Source of the DNA: CAYQUC01 sp964420605 | GTDB lineage: Bacteria; Pseudomonadota; Gammaproteobacteria; UBA6429; Thiohalophilaceae | Reading direction: 5' to 3' | DNA: 64,000 bases | NCBI GenBank assembly: GCA_964420605.1 | Contig: CAYQUC010000002.1 | Coordinates: 1-64,000, forward strand | In this document: positions 36,625 to 45,110 of the stretch, one piece after another | Layout: the number at the start of each line of letters is the position of its first letter | Numbering within the stretch: the first letter of the stretch is position 1 | The notes under the pieces: model-generated | What the model saw: only the letters and a program-made list of their open reading frames with translations | What the model was told of the DNA's origin: nothing | Database searches by the model: none | Position numbers and translations under genes: made by a program

Positions 36625-37173
36625 ATGAAATTAACAGCAATCTTTAGCATTTTATTCGTCACTTCGCTTATATTTATCAGCCGGGTTTCTCTGGGGGATG
36701 ACGATGGCTATCAATTCTGGAAAAAAAAGCCGGGGGTTAAGCAAGTAACTAATGCGCTCTATCAGGAGGAGTGTGGTAGCTGTCATTTTGCTTATCAACC
36801 GGGTTTATTGCCATCGGGTTCTTGGCGTAAAATTATGATGGGTTTGGACGAGCATTTTAACGATAATGCGGAACTTGATAAAACCGATACGCAGTTGATT
36901 TTACAGTACTTGAATAAAAACAGTGCCGAAAAATCATCTTTTCGCCGCTCGCGTAAAATCATGAAGTCGTTGCGGGATGGACAATTACCAATACGAATTA
37001 CTAAAATTCCCTACTTTGTGCACGAGCATGACGAGATACCATCACGATTGGTGAATAATAACGCAAAAGTTGCTAGTCTTAGTCAATGTGATAAATGTCA
37101 TCAAACAGCAAGTTCAGGTTCATTTAGTGAACGGGATATATCAATTCCAGGTTATGGTAAGTGGGACGATTGA
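36625..37173 (+). CDS. Diheme cytochrome c (DHC)
   Basis: 182 residues with a signal peptide. Haem site 1 is CGSCH, in the segment ALYQEECGSCHFAYQPGLLP; site 2 is CDKCH near the C-terminus (SLSQCDKCHQTASSG). The WRKIMMGLDEHFNDNAELD helix is characteristic of DHC, the redox partner of SHP. It is part of the same transcript as the cytochrome b and SHP-like genes. Periplasmic location expected. Confidence 0.92.
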   Translation: MKLTAIFSILFVTSLIFISRVSLGDDDGYQFWKKKPGVKQVTNALYQEECGSCHFAYQPGLLPSGSWRKIMMGLDEHFNDNAELDKTDTQLILQYLNKNSAEKSSFRRSRKIMKSLRDGQLPIRITKIPYFVHEHDEIPSRLVNNNAKVASLSQCDKCHQTASSGSFSERDISIPGYGKWDD

Positions 37174-37223
37174 TATTTAGTATTTTAATCAGCAAGTGTT
37201 AATTTTAATGGAGTAAAGAGCGG

Positions 37224-37532
37224 ATGTTACTAAAATTGTTGGCCGTGATATTACTTGTTGTACATATGCCATCGATCGAAAATTACGCTTTTGCTGATGG
37301 CGAGCATGATGATGTTTTACGGCTCAAACGTGAAGGAAAAATTTTACCGCTAGAAACAATTCTGAAAAAGGTAAACGTTATACAAGCAGGAAAAATACTT
37401 GAAGTTGAACTAGAGCGAGAACACGGTCGTTATATTTATGAAATTGAAATATTAACCGATGAAGGTGCTGTTTGGGAGTTTAAATATGATGCTCAATCAG
37501 CAATATTACTTGAATCAGAACAGGAGCATTAA
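37224..37532 (+). CDS. PepSY-domain exported protein
   Basis: 102 residues with a signal peptide (LLKLLAVILLVVHMPSIENYAFA). The mature part is one PepSY domain: LPLETILKKVNVIQAGKILEVELEREHG, then RYIYEIEILTDEGAVWEFKYDA. Small PepSY proteins often sit beside response regulator/kinase pairs and may modulate the sensor in the periplasm. It ends 2 bp before the response regulator gene, implying coupled translation. Confidence 0.88.
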   Translation: MLLKLLAVILLVVHMPSIENYAFADGEHDDVLRLKREGKILPLETILKKVNVIQAGKILEVELEREHGRYIYEIEILTDEGAVWEFKYDAQSAILLESEQEH

Positions 37533-37534
37533 CA

Positions 37535-38200
37535 ATGCGCCTGTTATTAGTTGAAGATGACAGCAAGCTTGGTCCGGCATTAAAAAAAGATTTAACGCGT
37601 TCAGGTTTTGCCGTTGATCTTTATGATAATGGCGAAGCCGCTGAAATTATTGGCGCTATTGAACCTTATGATATTGTTGTTCTAGATTTGGGACTACCAA
37701 AAAAAAATGGCCTTGAAGTTTTACAAAATTGGCGTAGCAAGGGCAATACTGTTCCAGTTATTATCTTAACTGCGCGTGATGCATGGCATGAAAAAGTAGA
37801 TGGCTTTAAAGCCGGGGCTGATGATTACCTTGCTAAGCCATTCCACTTAGAAGAGTTGTTGGTTCGGATTAACGCCATAATAAAGCGCGCTAATAATATT
37901 TTAAGCACGACAGTCAAGTTTGGTAATTATACACTCGATGAAGATCAGCAGCGCGTTACGTTAAGTGATGGACAACAACAACAATTAACCGGAACCGAGT
38001 TTCGATTATTACGGTATTTTATCTTACATCCCGATAAAATTTTATCAAAATCTATTTTGACTGAACATGTATATGAAAACGATGCGGATAAAGACAGCAA
38101 TGTTATTGAAGTGTATGTGAAACGTTTGCGGCAAAAACTCGGTAAAAACCTTATCGAAACGCGACGTGGACAGGGTTATGTTTTTACGGTAAAAAACTGA
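37535..38200 (+). CDS. OmpR-family response regulator
   Basis: 221 residues. The receiver domain has all key residues: acidic pair in LLVEDDSKLG, phosphoacceptor Asp51 in VVLDLGLP, and Lys101 in LAKPFHLEEL. The C-terminal winged helix includes LTGTEFRLLRYFILHPDKIL and VIEVYVKRLRQKLGKNLIETRRGQGYVF (in two stretches). It overlaps the kinase gene by 1 nt (TGATG). The likely target is the tandem 11-bp repeat at the head of its own operon. It most resembles QseB/PmrA/PhoP-type regulators. Confidence 0.93.
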   Translation: MRLLLVEDDSKLGPALKKDLTRSGFAVDLYDNGEAAEIIGAIEPYDIVVLDLGLPKKNGLEVLQNWRSKGNTVPVIILTARDAWHEKVDGFKAGADDYLAKPFHLEELLVRINAIIKRANNILSTTVKFGNYTLDEDQQRVTLSDGQQQQLTGTEFRLLRYFILHPDKILSKSILTEHVYENDADKDSNVIEVYVKRLRQKLGKNLIETRRGQGYVFTVKN

Positions 38201-39525
38201 TGCACTCTATCCAATCTCGCTTGGCTTTGGGTTTATCGTTGTCGTTAATTTTATTATTACTTATTCAGTGGATTGTAGTTGGCGTATCCATTCGGTATTT
38301 ATCTGAAAGTTATATTGTTACACATTTAACTCAAGATTCTGAAACCTTACTGGCTTCTCTATTTTTAACCGAAAAAAATACTATTGAACTTAAAAAAGAG
38401 AAATTAGGTTTGGTGTTTTCTCAACCTTTCTCAGGGCAATATTATAAAATAACAGTATCTGATCTTAATTTTAGATCCCGATCATTGTGGGATACTGATT
38501 TAAACCATGGTGTTACACGCGATAAAAATACCGTTCAAACGATAGTCGACGGCCCACAACAACAAACACTGCTGCAAATAACCAACCACTATACTAAAAA
38601 TTCCAAGAATATTTTAATAACAGTAGCTGAAGATTTAACACCAATATATAAAGATATCACTGTATTTCAAATTCGTTATAGCATCATTACTTTATTGGTA
38701 GCACTGATATTAATTGCGGTTCAAGTATATATTGTTAATAAAAATTTGAAACCACTCGATAAAATTCGTCGTGAGTTACAATCGTTAGAAAAGGGGATCA
38801 TCAGTAAATTACAAGAAGATGTTCCAACTGAAGTCTTGCCACTGGTTCAAGAGTTAAACCTGCAATTAGCTGCATTTCGACGGCGCTTAGAACGATCTCG
38901 AAATGCAACAGGTAATCTAGCCCATGCTTTAAAAGCACCACTGAGCCTGTTATATCAATTATCAGACAGTCACTATTTGCAAAAAAATAATGATATTAAA
39001 ACACAACTAGTGGAATCCATTCAAACAATCGAACAGAATATTAATCGTGAGTTAAAACATGCACGTATAGCCGGCGTACAACTCGCCGCACGTCACTTCA
39101 AACTGGAAGCCGAAATACAATCACTCATCGAAACCTTAAAAAAAATTCATCAACACAAAAATCTAAAACTGCGCTATAACATGCCCGAGGCTGTTTTGTG
39201 TAATATGGAACGTCAGGATTTGTTGGAAATGCTAGGTAATGTGTTGGATAACGCCTGTAAATGGGCAAAACAAAATGTAATCTTGACGATTAAAAATAAT
39301 CCAAATCTGGTTTTTCGTATAGACGATGATGGTCCAGGTTGTAGTGCAGATGAAATAACAAATTTAACAATACGCGGTACTCGGTTAGACGAGCAAACAA
39401 GTGGTCATGGTCTTGGTTTATCCATTGTGCAAGAGATTGTCGATGACTACCAAGGAAAATTGGAAATTACAGCTTCGACAGAATTTGGTGGTTTGTGTGT
39501 TTGCATTGTAATCCCATTTAAATAA
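38200..39525 (+). CDS. Sensor histidine kinase, PhoQ/QseC-like
   Basis: 441 residues. Two membrane helices (about 8-30 and 160-178) flank a periplasmic sensor of about 130 residues. A HAMP-like linker follows, then the H-box NLAHALKAPLSLL (His242), whose AHALKAPL form resembles PhoQ. The N-box is NVLDNACKWAK, G1 is DDDGPGCSADE and G2 is GHGLGLSIVQEI. It forms a pair with the preceding regulator. The signal sensed is unknown; the cytochrome genes in the operon suggest redox or a ligand of the PepSY protein. Confidence 0.93.
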   Translation: MHSIQSRLALGLSLSLILLLLIQWIVVGVSIRYLSESYIVTHLTQDSETLLASLFLTEKNTIELKKEKLGLVFSQPFSGQYYKITVSDLNFRSRSLWDTDLNHGVTRDKNTVQTIVDGPQQQTLLQITNHYTKNSKNILITVAEDLTPIYKDITVFQIRYSIITLLVALILIAVQVYIVNKNLKPLDKIRRELQSLEKGIISKLQEDVPTEVLPLVQELNLQLAAFRRRLERSRNATGNLAHALKAPLSLLYQLSDSHYLQKNNDIKTQLVESIQTIEQNINRELKHARIAGVQLAARHFKLEAEIQSLIETLKKIHQHKNLKLRYNMPEAVLCNMERQDLLEMLGNVLDNACKWAKQNVILTIKNNPNLVFRIDDDGPGCSADEITNLTIRGTRLDEQTSGHGLGLSIVQEIVDDYQGKLEITASTEFGGLCVCIVIPFK

Positions 39526-39566
39526 AACAGCATTATTGTCATTTTTTTTCACGGTTTAAAGTGAAT

Positions 39567-40934
39567 TTAGATATCAAGATGTGGTAATTGCTCAACTAAA
39601 TACAATGGAAGTGATATTAGGGTATATTCAAGTGCTTTAGAACCACTTGACTGTCTAATTGTCGTTTCAATAGTATGTTGGTTGGGTAAATTAGTATCAA
39701 AACGAATTGCTATTGTCCCATTTTTTTCAGCAATAAATTGATGCAGTGATTTTAAACTTCCTGTAGCACCAGATTTTATTTCAATTGGGATAATCTTACC
39801 ATTAATTGAAAATACGTAATCAACTTCTGCATTTGTTGATCTACCCTCCCTAAGCCAGTAGGTTAATTCACGATTGGGTGAGCTTGCTAATAAGTCTTGT
39901 AAATGCTGTCCAATAAACTGTTCAGCTATGACACCCTCATTCACTAAACTGGTATCACTCATTTTCGATATTGCACTCCAACCTAATCCGCTGATAGCAT
40001 TCATTAAACCAACATCTAAAAAAATTAATTTATAAATTTTTTCTTCAAGCTCGGCTTGCAGTGGTAGCCCATTGCTATGGCTGTGAATTACTTTAGATAA
40101 AACTCTAGCCATGCACAATAAATCAATATCTTTTTTAATTGTTGCACTTTTATCTTTAGTTGAAAATCGGGTGTATTTAACCTTTTTTCCGACATTACGT
40201 GCAGCAAAGTTAAACACCGTTTGAATTCGAGATAAATTCCTATTCCCTATGTATTTTGGAAAATCATCTCGATAAGTTTCAATAATTGAATTATGTACTT
40301 CACTCACATCATTAAGTCGCTTGGAGTGAGCAAAAATTTTAATAGCCTCCGGCATACCACCAACAAAATAATAGGTTCTTAATAGCTCAAGAAAACGATT
40401 GTGGATAACAGGATTTATCGTAGCACCAAGCTCAAACGAACGAATAATTGTTGCTAGTTTTGATTCGTCTATAGCGTCCAAAAATTCAGTAAAGGTCATT
40501 GGACCAATATGCAAATATTCTATTCTACCAACAGGCATAGAAAAATTATGATCAATTAATGCAAACTCCAATAATGAACCGGCGGAAATAACGGGTAATT
40601 CAGACATATCTTCATAAAAATAACGCAATGCTGGAATAGCCTCGGGTGTGGCTTGAATTTCATCTAAAAATAATAGTGTATCAGCGGATATTGGTTTGAT
40701 ATTGGGTAAAGCTTCTAGCAGATCAACTATTTTTGTAGGATCTTTTTGTTCGAATATTTCCGTTAAATTTGAATATCGTTCCAAATTTATTTCTGCTAAA
40801 GGACGATTAGCATGTTCAGAAAATATCTTAACCAAGGTTGATTTACCAACCTGCCTAGCACCACTAAGAATCAGTGGTTTTCGATTGGTTTTTGTTAACC
40901 ATTTATCAAGAAGTAGTAATTGTTTACGGTTCAT
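39567..40934 (-). CDS. AAA ATPase with DUF4143 domain
   Basis: 455 residues. Walker A is SGARQVGKSTLVKIF (about residue 20) and Walker B LLFLDEIQATPEAIPALRYF. The C-terminal DUF4143 region carries a PD-(D/E)xK-like core, TNAEVDYVFSINGKIIPIEIKSG. Such ATPases are frequent, mobile-looking genes in bacteria with no defined role; some are linked to toxin-antitoxin or defence. It stands alone, convergent with the kinase gene. Two 18-bp direct repeats lie just upstream of its start. Confidence 0.88.
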   Translation of the reverse strand: MNRKQLLLLDKWLTKTNRKPLILSGARQVGKSTLVKIFSEHANRPLAEINLERYSNLTEIFEQKDPTKIVDLLEALPNIKPISADTLLFLDEIQATPEAIPALRYFYEDMSELPVISAGSLLEFALIDHNFSMPVGRIEYLHIGPMTFTEFLDAIDESKLATIIRSFELGATINPVIHNRFLELLRTYYFVGGMPEAIKIFAHSKRLNDVSEVHNSIIETYRDDFPKYIGNRNLSRIQTVFNFAARNVGKKVKYTRFSTKDKSATIKKDIDLLCMARVLSKVIHSHSNGLPLQAELEEKIYKLIFLDVGLMNAISGLGWSAISKMSDTSLVNEGVIAEQFIGQHLQDLLASSPNRELTYWLREGRSTNAEVDYVFSINGKIIPIEIKSGATGSLKSLHQFIAEKNGTIAIRFDTNLPNQHTIETTIRQSSGSKALEYTLISLPLYLVEQLPHLDI

Positions 40935-41342
40935 CCTAGTCTCTGAAGTAGATTACTTATTGTTACTATAGTAAAACAGGGGTCTGTTTTCAACCTCTAC
41001 GGTCTTTTATTGGGGTCTGTTTTCTACCTTATTTTAAGAACATAATTGTTTTTAGATTTTATTTAATAAATTTAATCAACAAGTTAGCTGGTTTAACGTT
41101 AGTGAGTGTATGAGAAATTATTTTAACTCTAACAGTTTGATAGGTAAGTTTTTCTTATAATGTAAAAAGCTTATTAAATTACTGGCTAAACTTGCTTAAA
41201 CCATAAGGATTTGATCCATAATTTTATGGCTGTCTGCGTAGCGCAAGAGTGGCTCTATTATAAAATAAAGCATGAAAATGTTACTTGCTCCTTATTCGTA
41301 GACTACCCTTTTCTTTATACGCATAAACCGAGGTGATAAAAA
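40935..41342. other. Intergenic stretch (408 bp)
   Basis: No gene seen. It contains the direct repeat pair at 40979-41029 and the AGGTGA ribosome site of the lipoprotein gene at its right end (41331-41336). Confidence 0.6.
40979..41029. repeat. Direct repeat pair GGGGTCTGTTTTC[A/T]ACCT
   Basis: Two 18-bp copies (40979-40996 and 41012-41029) that differ at one base, with a 33-bp period. They lie just upstream of the DUF4143 gene. GGGGTC-headed repeats of this look recur in dispersed repeats of proteobacteria; the association is only a resemblance. Confidence 0.6.
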
Positions 41343-41761
41343 ATGAAAAATTATAAAGTAATTCCGGTATTACTAGCAGTCGTTTTATTTAGCGGTTGCG
41401 TTAATGGTCGCATTGCCACAAGTTCGACGAATTGTAAAACCTATGATATTGGTAAAAATACACAAAATGCAGATCCAAGCGGTAGCATACCATCTAATAA
41501 ACCCATAGAAGGGGTTGTTGCTGAAGCTGGTGGAATAACAGAAGTATTTAACTTAGAAGGTGTTGATATGGTTGTTAGTTTCTATCCACATCAAACACGC
41601 AAAAGCAGATAAAAAATATTGTAATACCGGCTGGAAAAGCAAGCTCAAAATTTGTTGGTGTGACTGCGCGTGGAAAAATCAAAATAGAAAGAAAACAGGA
41701 ATTTTTTACAAGTCGAGGTGATGGTGCCGATATAAAAATATGCTTCTTAACGCTAGAGTAA
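41343..41761 (+). pseudogene. Small lipoprotein gene with a frameshift
   Basis: The first frame gives 89 residues: a lipoprotein signal (PVLLAVVLFSGC, Cys19) and a mature part to VDMVVSFYP, then a stop at 41610-41612. The -1 frame from about 41575 continues as a coding-like segment (NIVIPAGKASSKFVGVTA, then FFTSRGDGADIKICFLTLE) to a stop at 41761. A one-base loss in the TTTCTATCC region would join them to a protein of about 139 residues. This is either a true pseudogene or a sequencing error. Family unknown. Confidence 0.65.
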
Positions 41762-42269
41762 TGTATCGCCAAACCATCCTGAAATCAGAGCCACAATAGG
41801 GCCCAGTTTTTATGTACGTTATTTTAATTCCTTTGAGCAATAATATTAATGCTCGAAGGAAAACAAAAAAATAACGGGCAAGTGCTAGCAAAAATCTACA
41901 AATACTGAATAACATCTACAGCCTGGCACAATAAAGATTGAAGTACATGTTATCCTTATGATAATTAACTACCTGAAACAAATTGTTACTCTACTTTTGA
42001 ATTAACCCAAAATAAAAGCGGCCATTTTCCCTAAGCCTGCTTGTATTTTTATACTCACTCTAGCTATTTTATTGTTTTTACCATAATAAAATTTGCAGCT
42101 AAATTCCCTCTCTTGGTACAATTCATATAGATTAAAACTGATTGTTTAGAATTATTATAAATAGTAGCTGTGTTTTTGGTTTTCCGATAACAGAGGCTGT
42201 ATTATCAGAAGTATTCAACATATATAATTTTAAAAACAATTGTTATGTCAGTCATGAAGGGAGTTTGGT
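41762..42269. other. Intergenic stretch (508 bp)
   Basis: No gene is supported; a 69-codon frame on the minus strand lacks a signal or ribosome site. An imperfect hairpin (CCTTTGAGCA...TGCTCGAAGG, about 41831-41860) is seen without a T-run. The right end is the leader of the RCC1 lipoprotein gene (AAGGGAG ribosome site at 42257-42263). Confidence 0.55.
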
Positions 42270-44933
42270 ATGTCATTAAATCACCAGTTCATTTCACGCG
42301 CTACGCGGTTTGTTACAGTAACATTACTGATGATAACGCTCAGTGCTTGTGGTGGCGCAAAGTCCAGTAGTGGCAATCGTTCGGTTTCGACAGAGACGAA
42401 TATTATTGCGAGTGCTAGTTATGGTAATACTACTTGTGCCGTTAAAGCACAACGCAACGACAACGTCGGTACGTTAAGCTGTTGGGGGCAACTTCCTGCT
42501 ATGGTTATTACCACTGTTGCGACTGGTGAAGCAAGTAAAAGTTTCCGAATCGTGGCACGTCCGTTTGCGATGTCAGCCGATGCAAACTGGTTTGATGTGG
42601 CCATTGGTGAGAACCATATTTGTGGTATAAAAAAATTACCATCGGGTAACAGGTTATTTTGCATGGGCTGGAATAACCACGGTCAAATGGGGTTGCCTCG
42701 TTTTTATTATCAAGACATTGATACCAATCCTGAAATAAACAGCCGAAATTTTTATGCAAGCATGACCTTGGTTGGCTCATCGGCTGATTGGAAAAAACTC
42801 TCTGCTGCGAGTGAGCATACCTGCGGTATTTTTGGTAACGATGATCTTAAATGTTGGGGGCTTAATCGTTCTGGTGTGTTAGCACAAAATACTATTAACA
42901 ATGTCTATGATGATTTAGATACTCAAAATCAAACCAATACTATACGGCGCGTATTAACTTCAGACTCAATACCTGATACTGCAAACTGGTTAACGGTAAG
43001 CACAAATTATTCACATACGTGTGGCATAAAAAAAGACGAAGCGACACTAAAAGATGCTTACTCTCTATGGTGTTGGGGGAGTAATAATCGATTACAACTC
43101 GGATTAGCGGCTACTGCAAATGCAGCTACTAGTCAGTTTGTAACTAAAGTGATCCCGCCGGCTATTGGCTTTAACCCTCAAACGGATGTGTGGATCGCAG
43201 TATCGAGTGGTGATGAACATACCTGTGCAATATCAGCAACTAAAGTTGATGCGAGCATTCCGGTGAGCGGCAAGCTCTGGTGTTGGGGTAATAATATTTA
43301 TCGAGAAACGGGTAATGCGTCGGGAACTAAAATTATTTTAGAGAATTCAAACAGTGTTGATTCCAGTAGCAATTGGGTTTCTGTGGCTGCGGGTTTAAAT
43401 AAGAGTTGTGCGATTAATGATGCAGGTGCTGCATTTTGTTTTGGTTATAATGCGTCTGTTTCGTTTGTTGATAATAGTTTTTCTATGACGGCAGTTAGCG
43501 GCCCTAATGAAAATTGGACATCCATTCACGTTGGTTTCGGTCATGAGTGTGGTGTCAAAACGATCACAGAATCCAATGTTACTAAAAGCAAATTGCATTG
43601 TTGGGGACAACAACAGTTTGCACAGCTGGGTACTGGGTTTAATTATAATAATTATATTCCAAATTTAATTTCAAACTATGACACATCGGTAGATTCACCC
43701 TATGTTTGGAAAACACTTGCTGCCGGAGGGCTTCACACCTGCGCAATAAAAAATGATAATAGTTTATGGTGTTGGGGGCGAAATTATTGGGGACAGTTAG
43801 GTTTAGGGAACGATATTCCAAAAACTACACTATCTAAAGTGGGGTTGGACACAGACTGGTCATCAGTGGATAGCTATTTTAAAGCGACGTGTGCTAGAAA
43901 AGGGAATAGTTCCTTATGGTGCTGGGGTCAAAATGGTGATGGTCAACTTGGCAATGGCACAACATTTGATGAAGGTGCACCATTACAAACCGATGATGCA
44001 GCACTTGATTGGGCTAGCGTTGCAAACGGCCAATACCATACTTGTGGATTAAAAAATGACAATTCGCTGTGGTGTTGGGGTAGCACTTTTTATGGTCAAT
44101 TAGGGCCTGCTATTGCAGTACCGTTAGCTAATGCTGCAATTACATATAGTACTACGAAAGTACAAGTTCCAGGAAAATGGAAAGCCGGTAAATTATTTTC
44201 AGGAAAATACAATACTTGTGCAATTGAAGACGTTGCGACTAATGTTACAAACCCAAATAAAACAGTTGAAAACTTACTGTGTTGGGGGCGTAATAAGTAT
44301 AACGAAATTGCAATGTCGGCTACTGTAGAAATAAACACACCAACAATTATTAAAAAGCCGGCAATGGATTTACAATGGATATCCGTCGGCATTGGCAAAC
44401 GCTATATCTGTGCCATTGCCTCGACAGACATTGCCGCGATTGAAGGTTCACTTTGGTGTTGGGGTGACAATTATCTAGGTGCGGTTGGAAGTTCTGAACA
44501 TTATAACAATATTGATAATGCCTCCACGGCAACATATGATGCAACTCGATCCGTTCCGGTTGATACCCCATTTAATGTCAACACACCCGACACCGTAGGT
44601 TTAGCGACAGGCACTAAAACACAGTGGCGCTATGTTGCTGCGCATGACGAAAATGTCTGTGCCATCAGAACGGATGGCAGTTTATGGTGTTGGGGTGATA
44701 ATGAGTTTGGCGAAAATGGTAACGGTAATACTGTTTTATCGTCTGCACCTGTTCGAGAAGCAACCCAATCCTATAATTGGGTAGCCGTGAGTTTGGGTGA
44801 CAATCATACCTGCGGACTACAATCCACTCCAGGAAAAACAAATTATTCTTTATGGTGCTGGGGCGGTCGATCGTTTGAGCGACAGATTGGTGATTCCCGC
44901 TTAGTCAATTTGCAACCAACATTAATCCAGTAA
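42270..44933 (+). CDS. RCC1-repeat lipoprotein with a cysteine pair in every repeat
   Basis: 887 residues. The lipoprotein signal ends ITLSAC (Cys27) and is followed by a Gly/Ser linker. The whole mature part is RCC1-like repeats built as HTC[GA][IL]K...SLWCWGxNxxGQLGxG. I count 14 such units, matching two seven-bladed propellers. Each unit has one Cys in the HTC-like strand and one in the LWCWG-like strand (28 in all), which suggests a disulfide in each blade. Such a protein would be displayed on the envelope as a rigid binding scaffold. A hairpin terminator follows 10 bp after the stop. Confidence 0.9.
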   Translation: MSLNHQFISRATRFVTVTLLMITLSACGGAKSSSGNRSVSTETNIIASASYGNTTCAVKAQRNDNVGTLSCWGQLPAMVITTVATGEASKSFRIVARPFAMSADANWFDVAIGENHICGIKKLPSGNRLFCMGWNNHGQMGLPRFYYQDIDTNPEINSRNFYASMTLVGSSADWKKLSAASEHTCGIFGNDDLKCWGLNRSGVLAQNTINNVYDDLDTQNQTNTIRRVLTSDSIPDTANWLTVSTNYSHTCGIKKDEATLKDAYSLWCWGSNNRLQLGLAATANAATSQFVTKVIPPAIGFNPQTDVWIAVSSGDEHTCAISATKVDASIPVSGKLWCWGNNIYRETGNASGTKIILENSNSVDSSSNWVSVAAGLNKSCAINDAGAAFCFGYNASVSFVDNSFSMTAVSGPNENWTSIHVGFGHECGVKTITESNVTKSKLHCWGQQQFAQLGTGFNYNNYIPNLISNYDTSVDSPYVWKTLAAGGLHTCAIKNDNSLWCWGRNYWGQLGLGNDIPKTTLSKVGLDTDWSSVDSYFKATCARKGNSSLWCWGQNGDGQLGNGTTFDEGAPLQTDDAALDWASVANGQYHTCGLKNDNSLWCWGSTFYGQLGPAIAVPLANAAITYSTTKVQVPGKWKAGKLFSGKYNTCAIEDVATNVTNPNKTVENLLCWGRNKYNEIAMSATVEINTPTIIKKPAMDLQWISVGIGKRYICAIASTDIAAIEGSLWCWGDNYLGAVGSSEHYNNIDNASTATYDATRSVPVDTPFNVNTPDTVGLATGTKTQWRYVAAHDENVCAIRTDGSLWCWGDNEFGENGNGNTVLSSAPVREATQSYNWVAVSLGDNHTCGLQSTPGKTNYSLWCWGGRSFERQIGDSRLVNLQPTLIQ

Positions 44934-44943
44934 TAGCATTAAA

Positions 44944-44978
44944 AAAACTGGTATCAGCCCTTGGCTGTTGTCAGTTTT
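44944..44978 (+). terminator. Terminator of the RCC1 lipoprotein gene
   Basis: Two-part stem, AAAACTG/CAGTTTT outside and CAGCC/GGCTG inside, separated by a symmetric internal loop. The outer arm ends in four T residues, and a pyrimidine-rich stretch follows. Confidence 0.6.
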
Positions 44979-45002
44979 AATCTCTTTCTACAGTCTCATT
45001 AT

Positions 45003-45027
45003 TACAATTCTTACAAAAATTTAATTG
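45003..45027 (+). promoter_or_regulatory. Shared regulatory motif, copy C (tpsA)
   Basis: TACAATTCTTAC, then 9 nt, then ATTG; same strand as the tpsA gene, whose start is 96 bp beyond the end of the core. Confidence 0.55.
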
Positions 45028-45110
45028 TTATCAAACGCATTCCCGCATAAATTTATCATTGGGTATTACCAGATGAATTTATTTTTCAAACTTAAGGGAT
45101 AGGTATTGAA

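Noticed and set aside
37699..37707. Run of nine A in the response regulator gene
   Set aside because: Lys codons in an AT-rich genome make such runs common; no evidence of switching.
41831..41860. Imperfect hairpin CCTTTGAGCA/TGCTCGAAGG
   Set aside because: Followed by A-rich rather than T-rich sequence on the plus strand, and no T-run on the minus strand; no terminator call made.
41706..41915. Minus-strand 69-codon frame
   Set aside because: Antisense to the frameshifted lipoprotein end, no signal or ribosome site.
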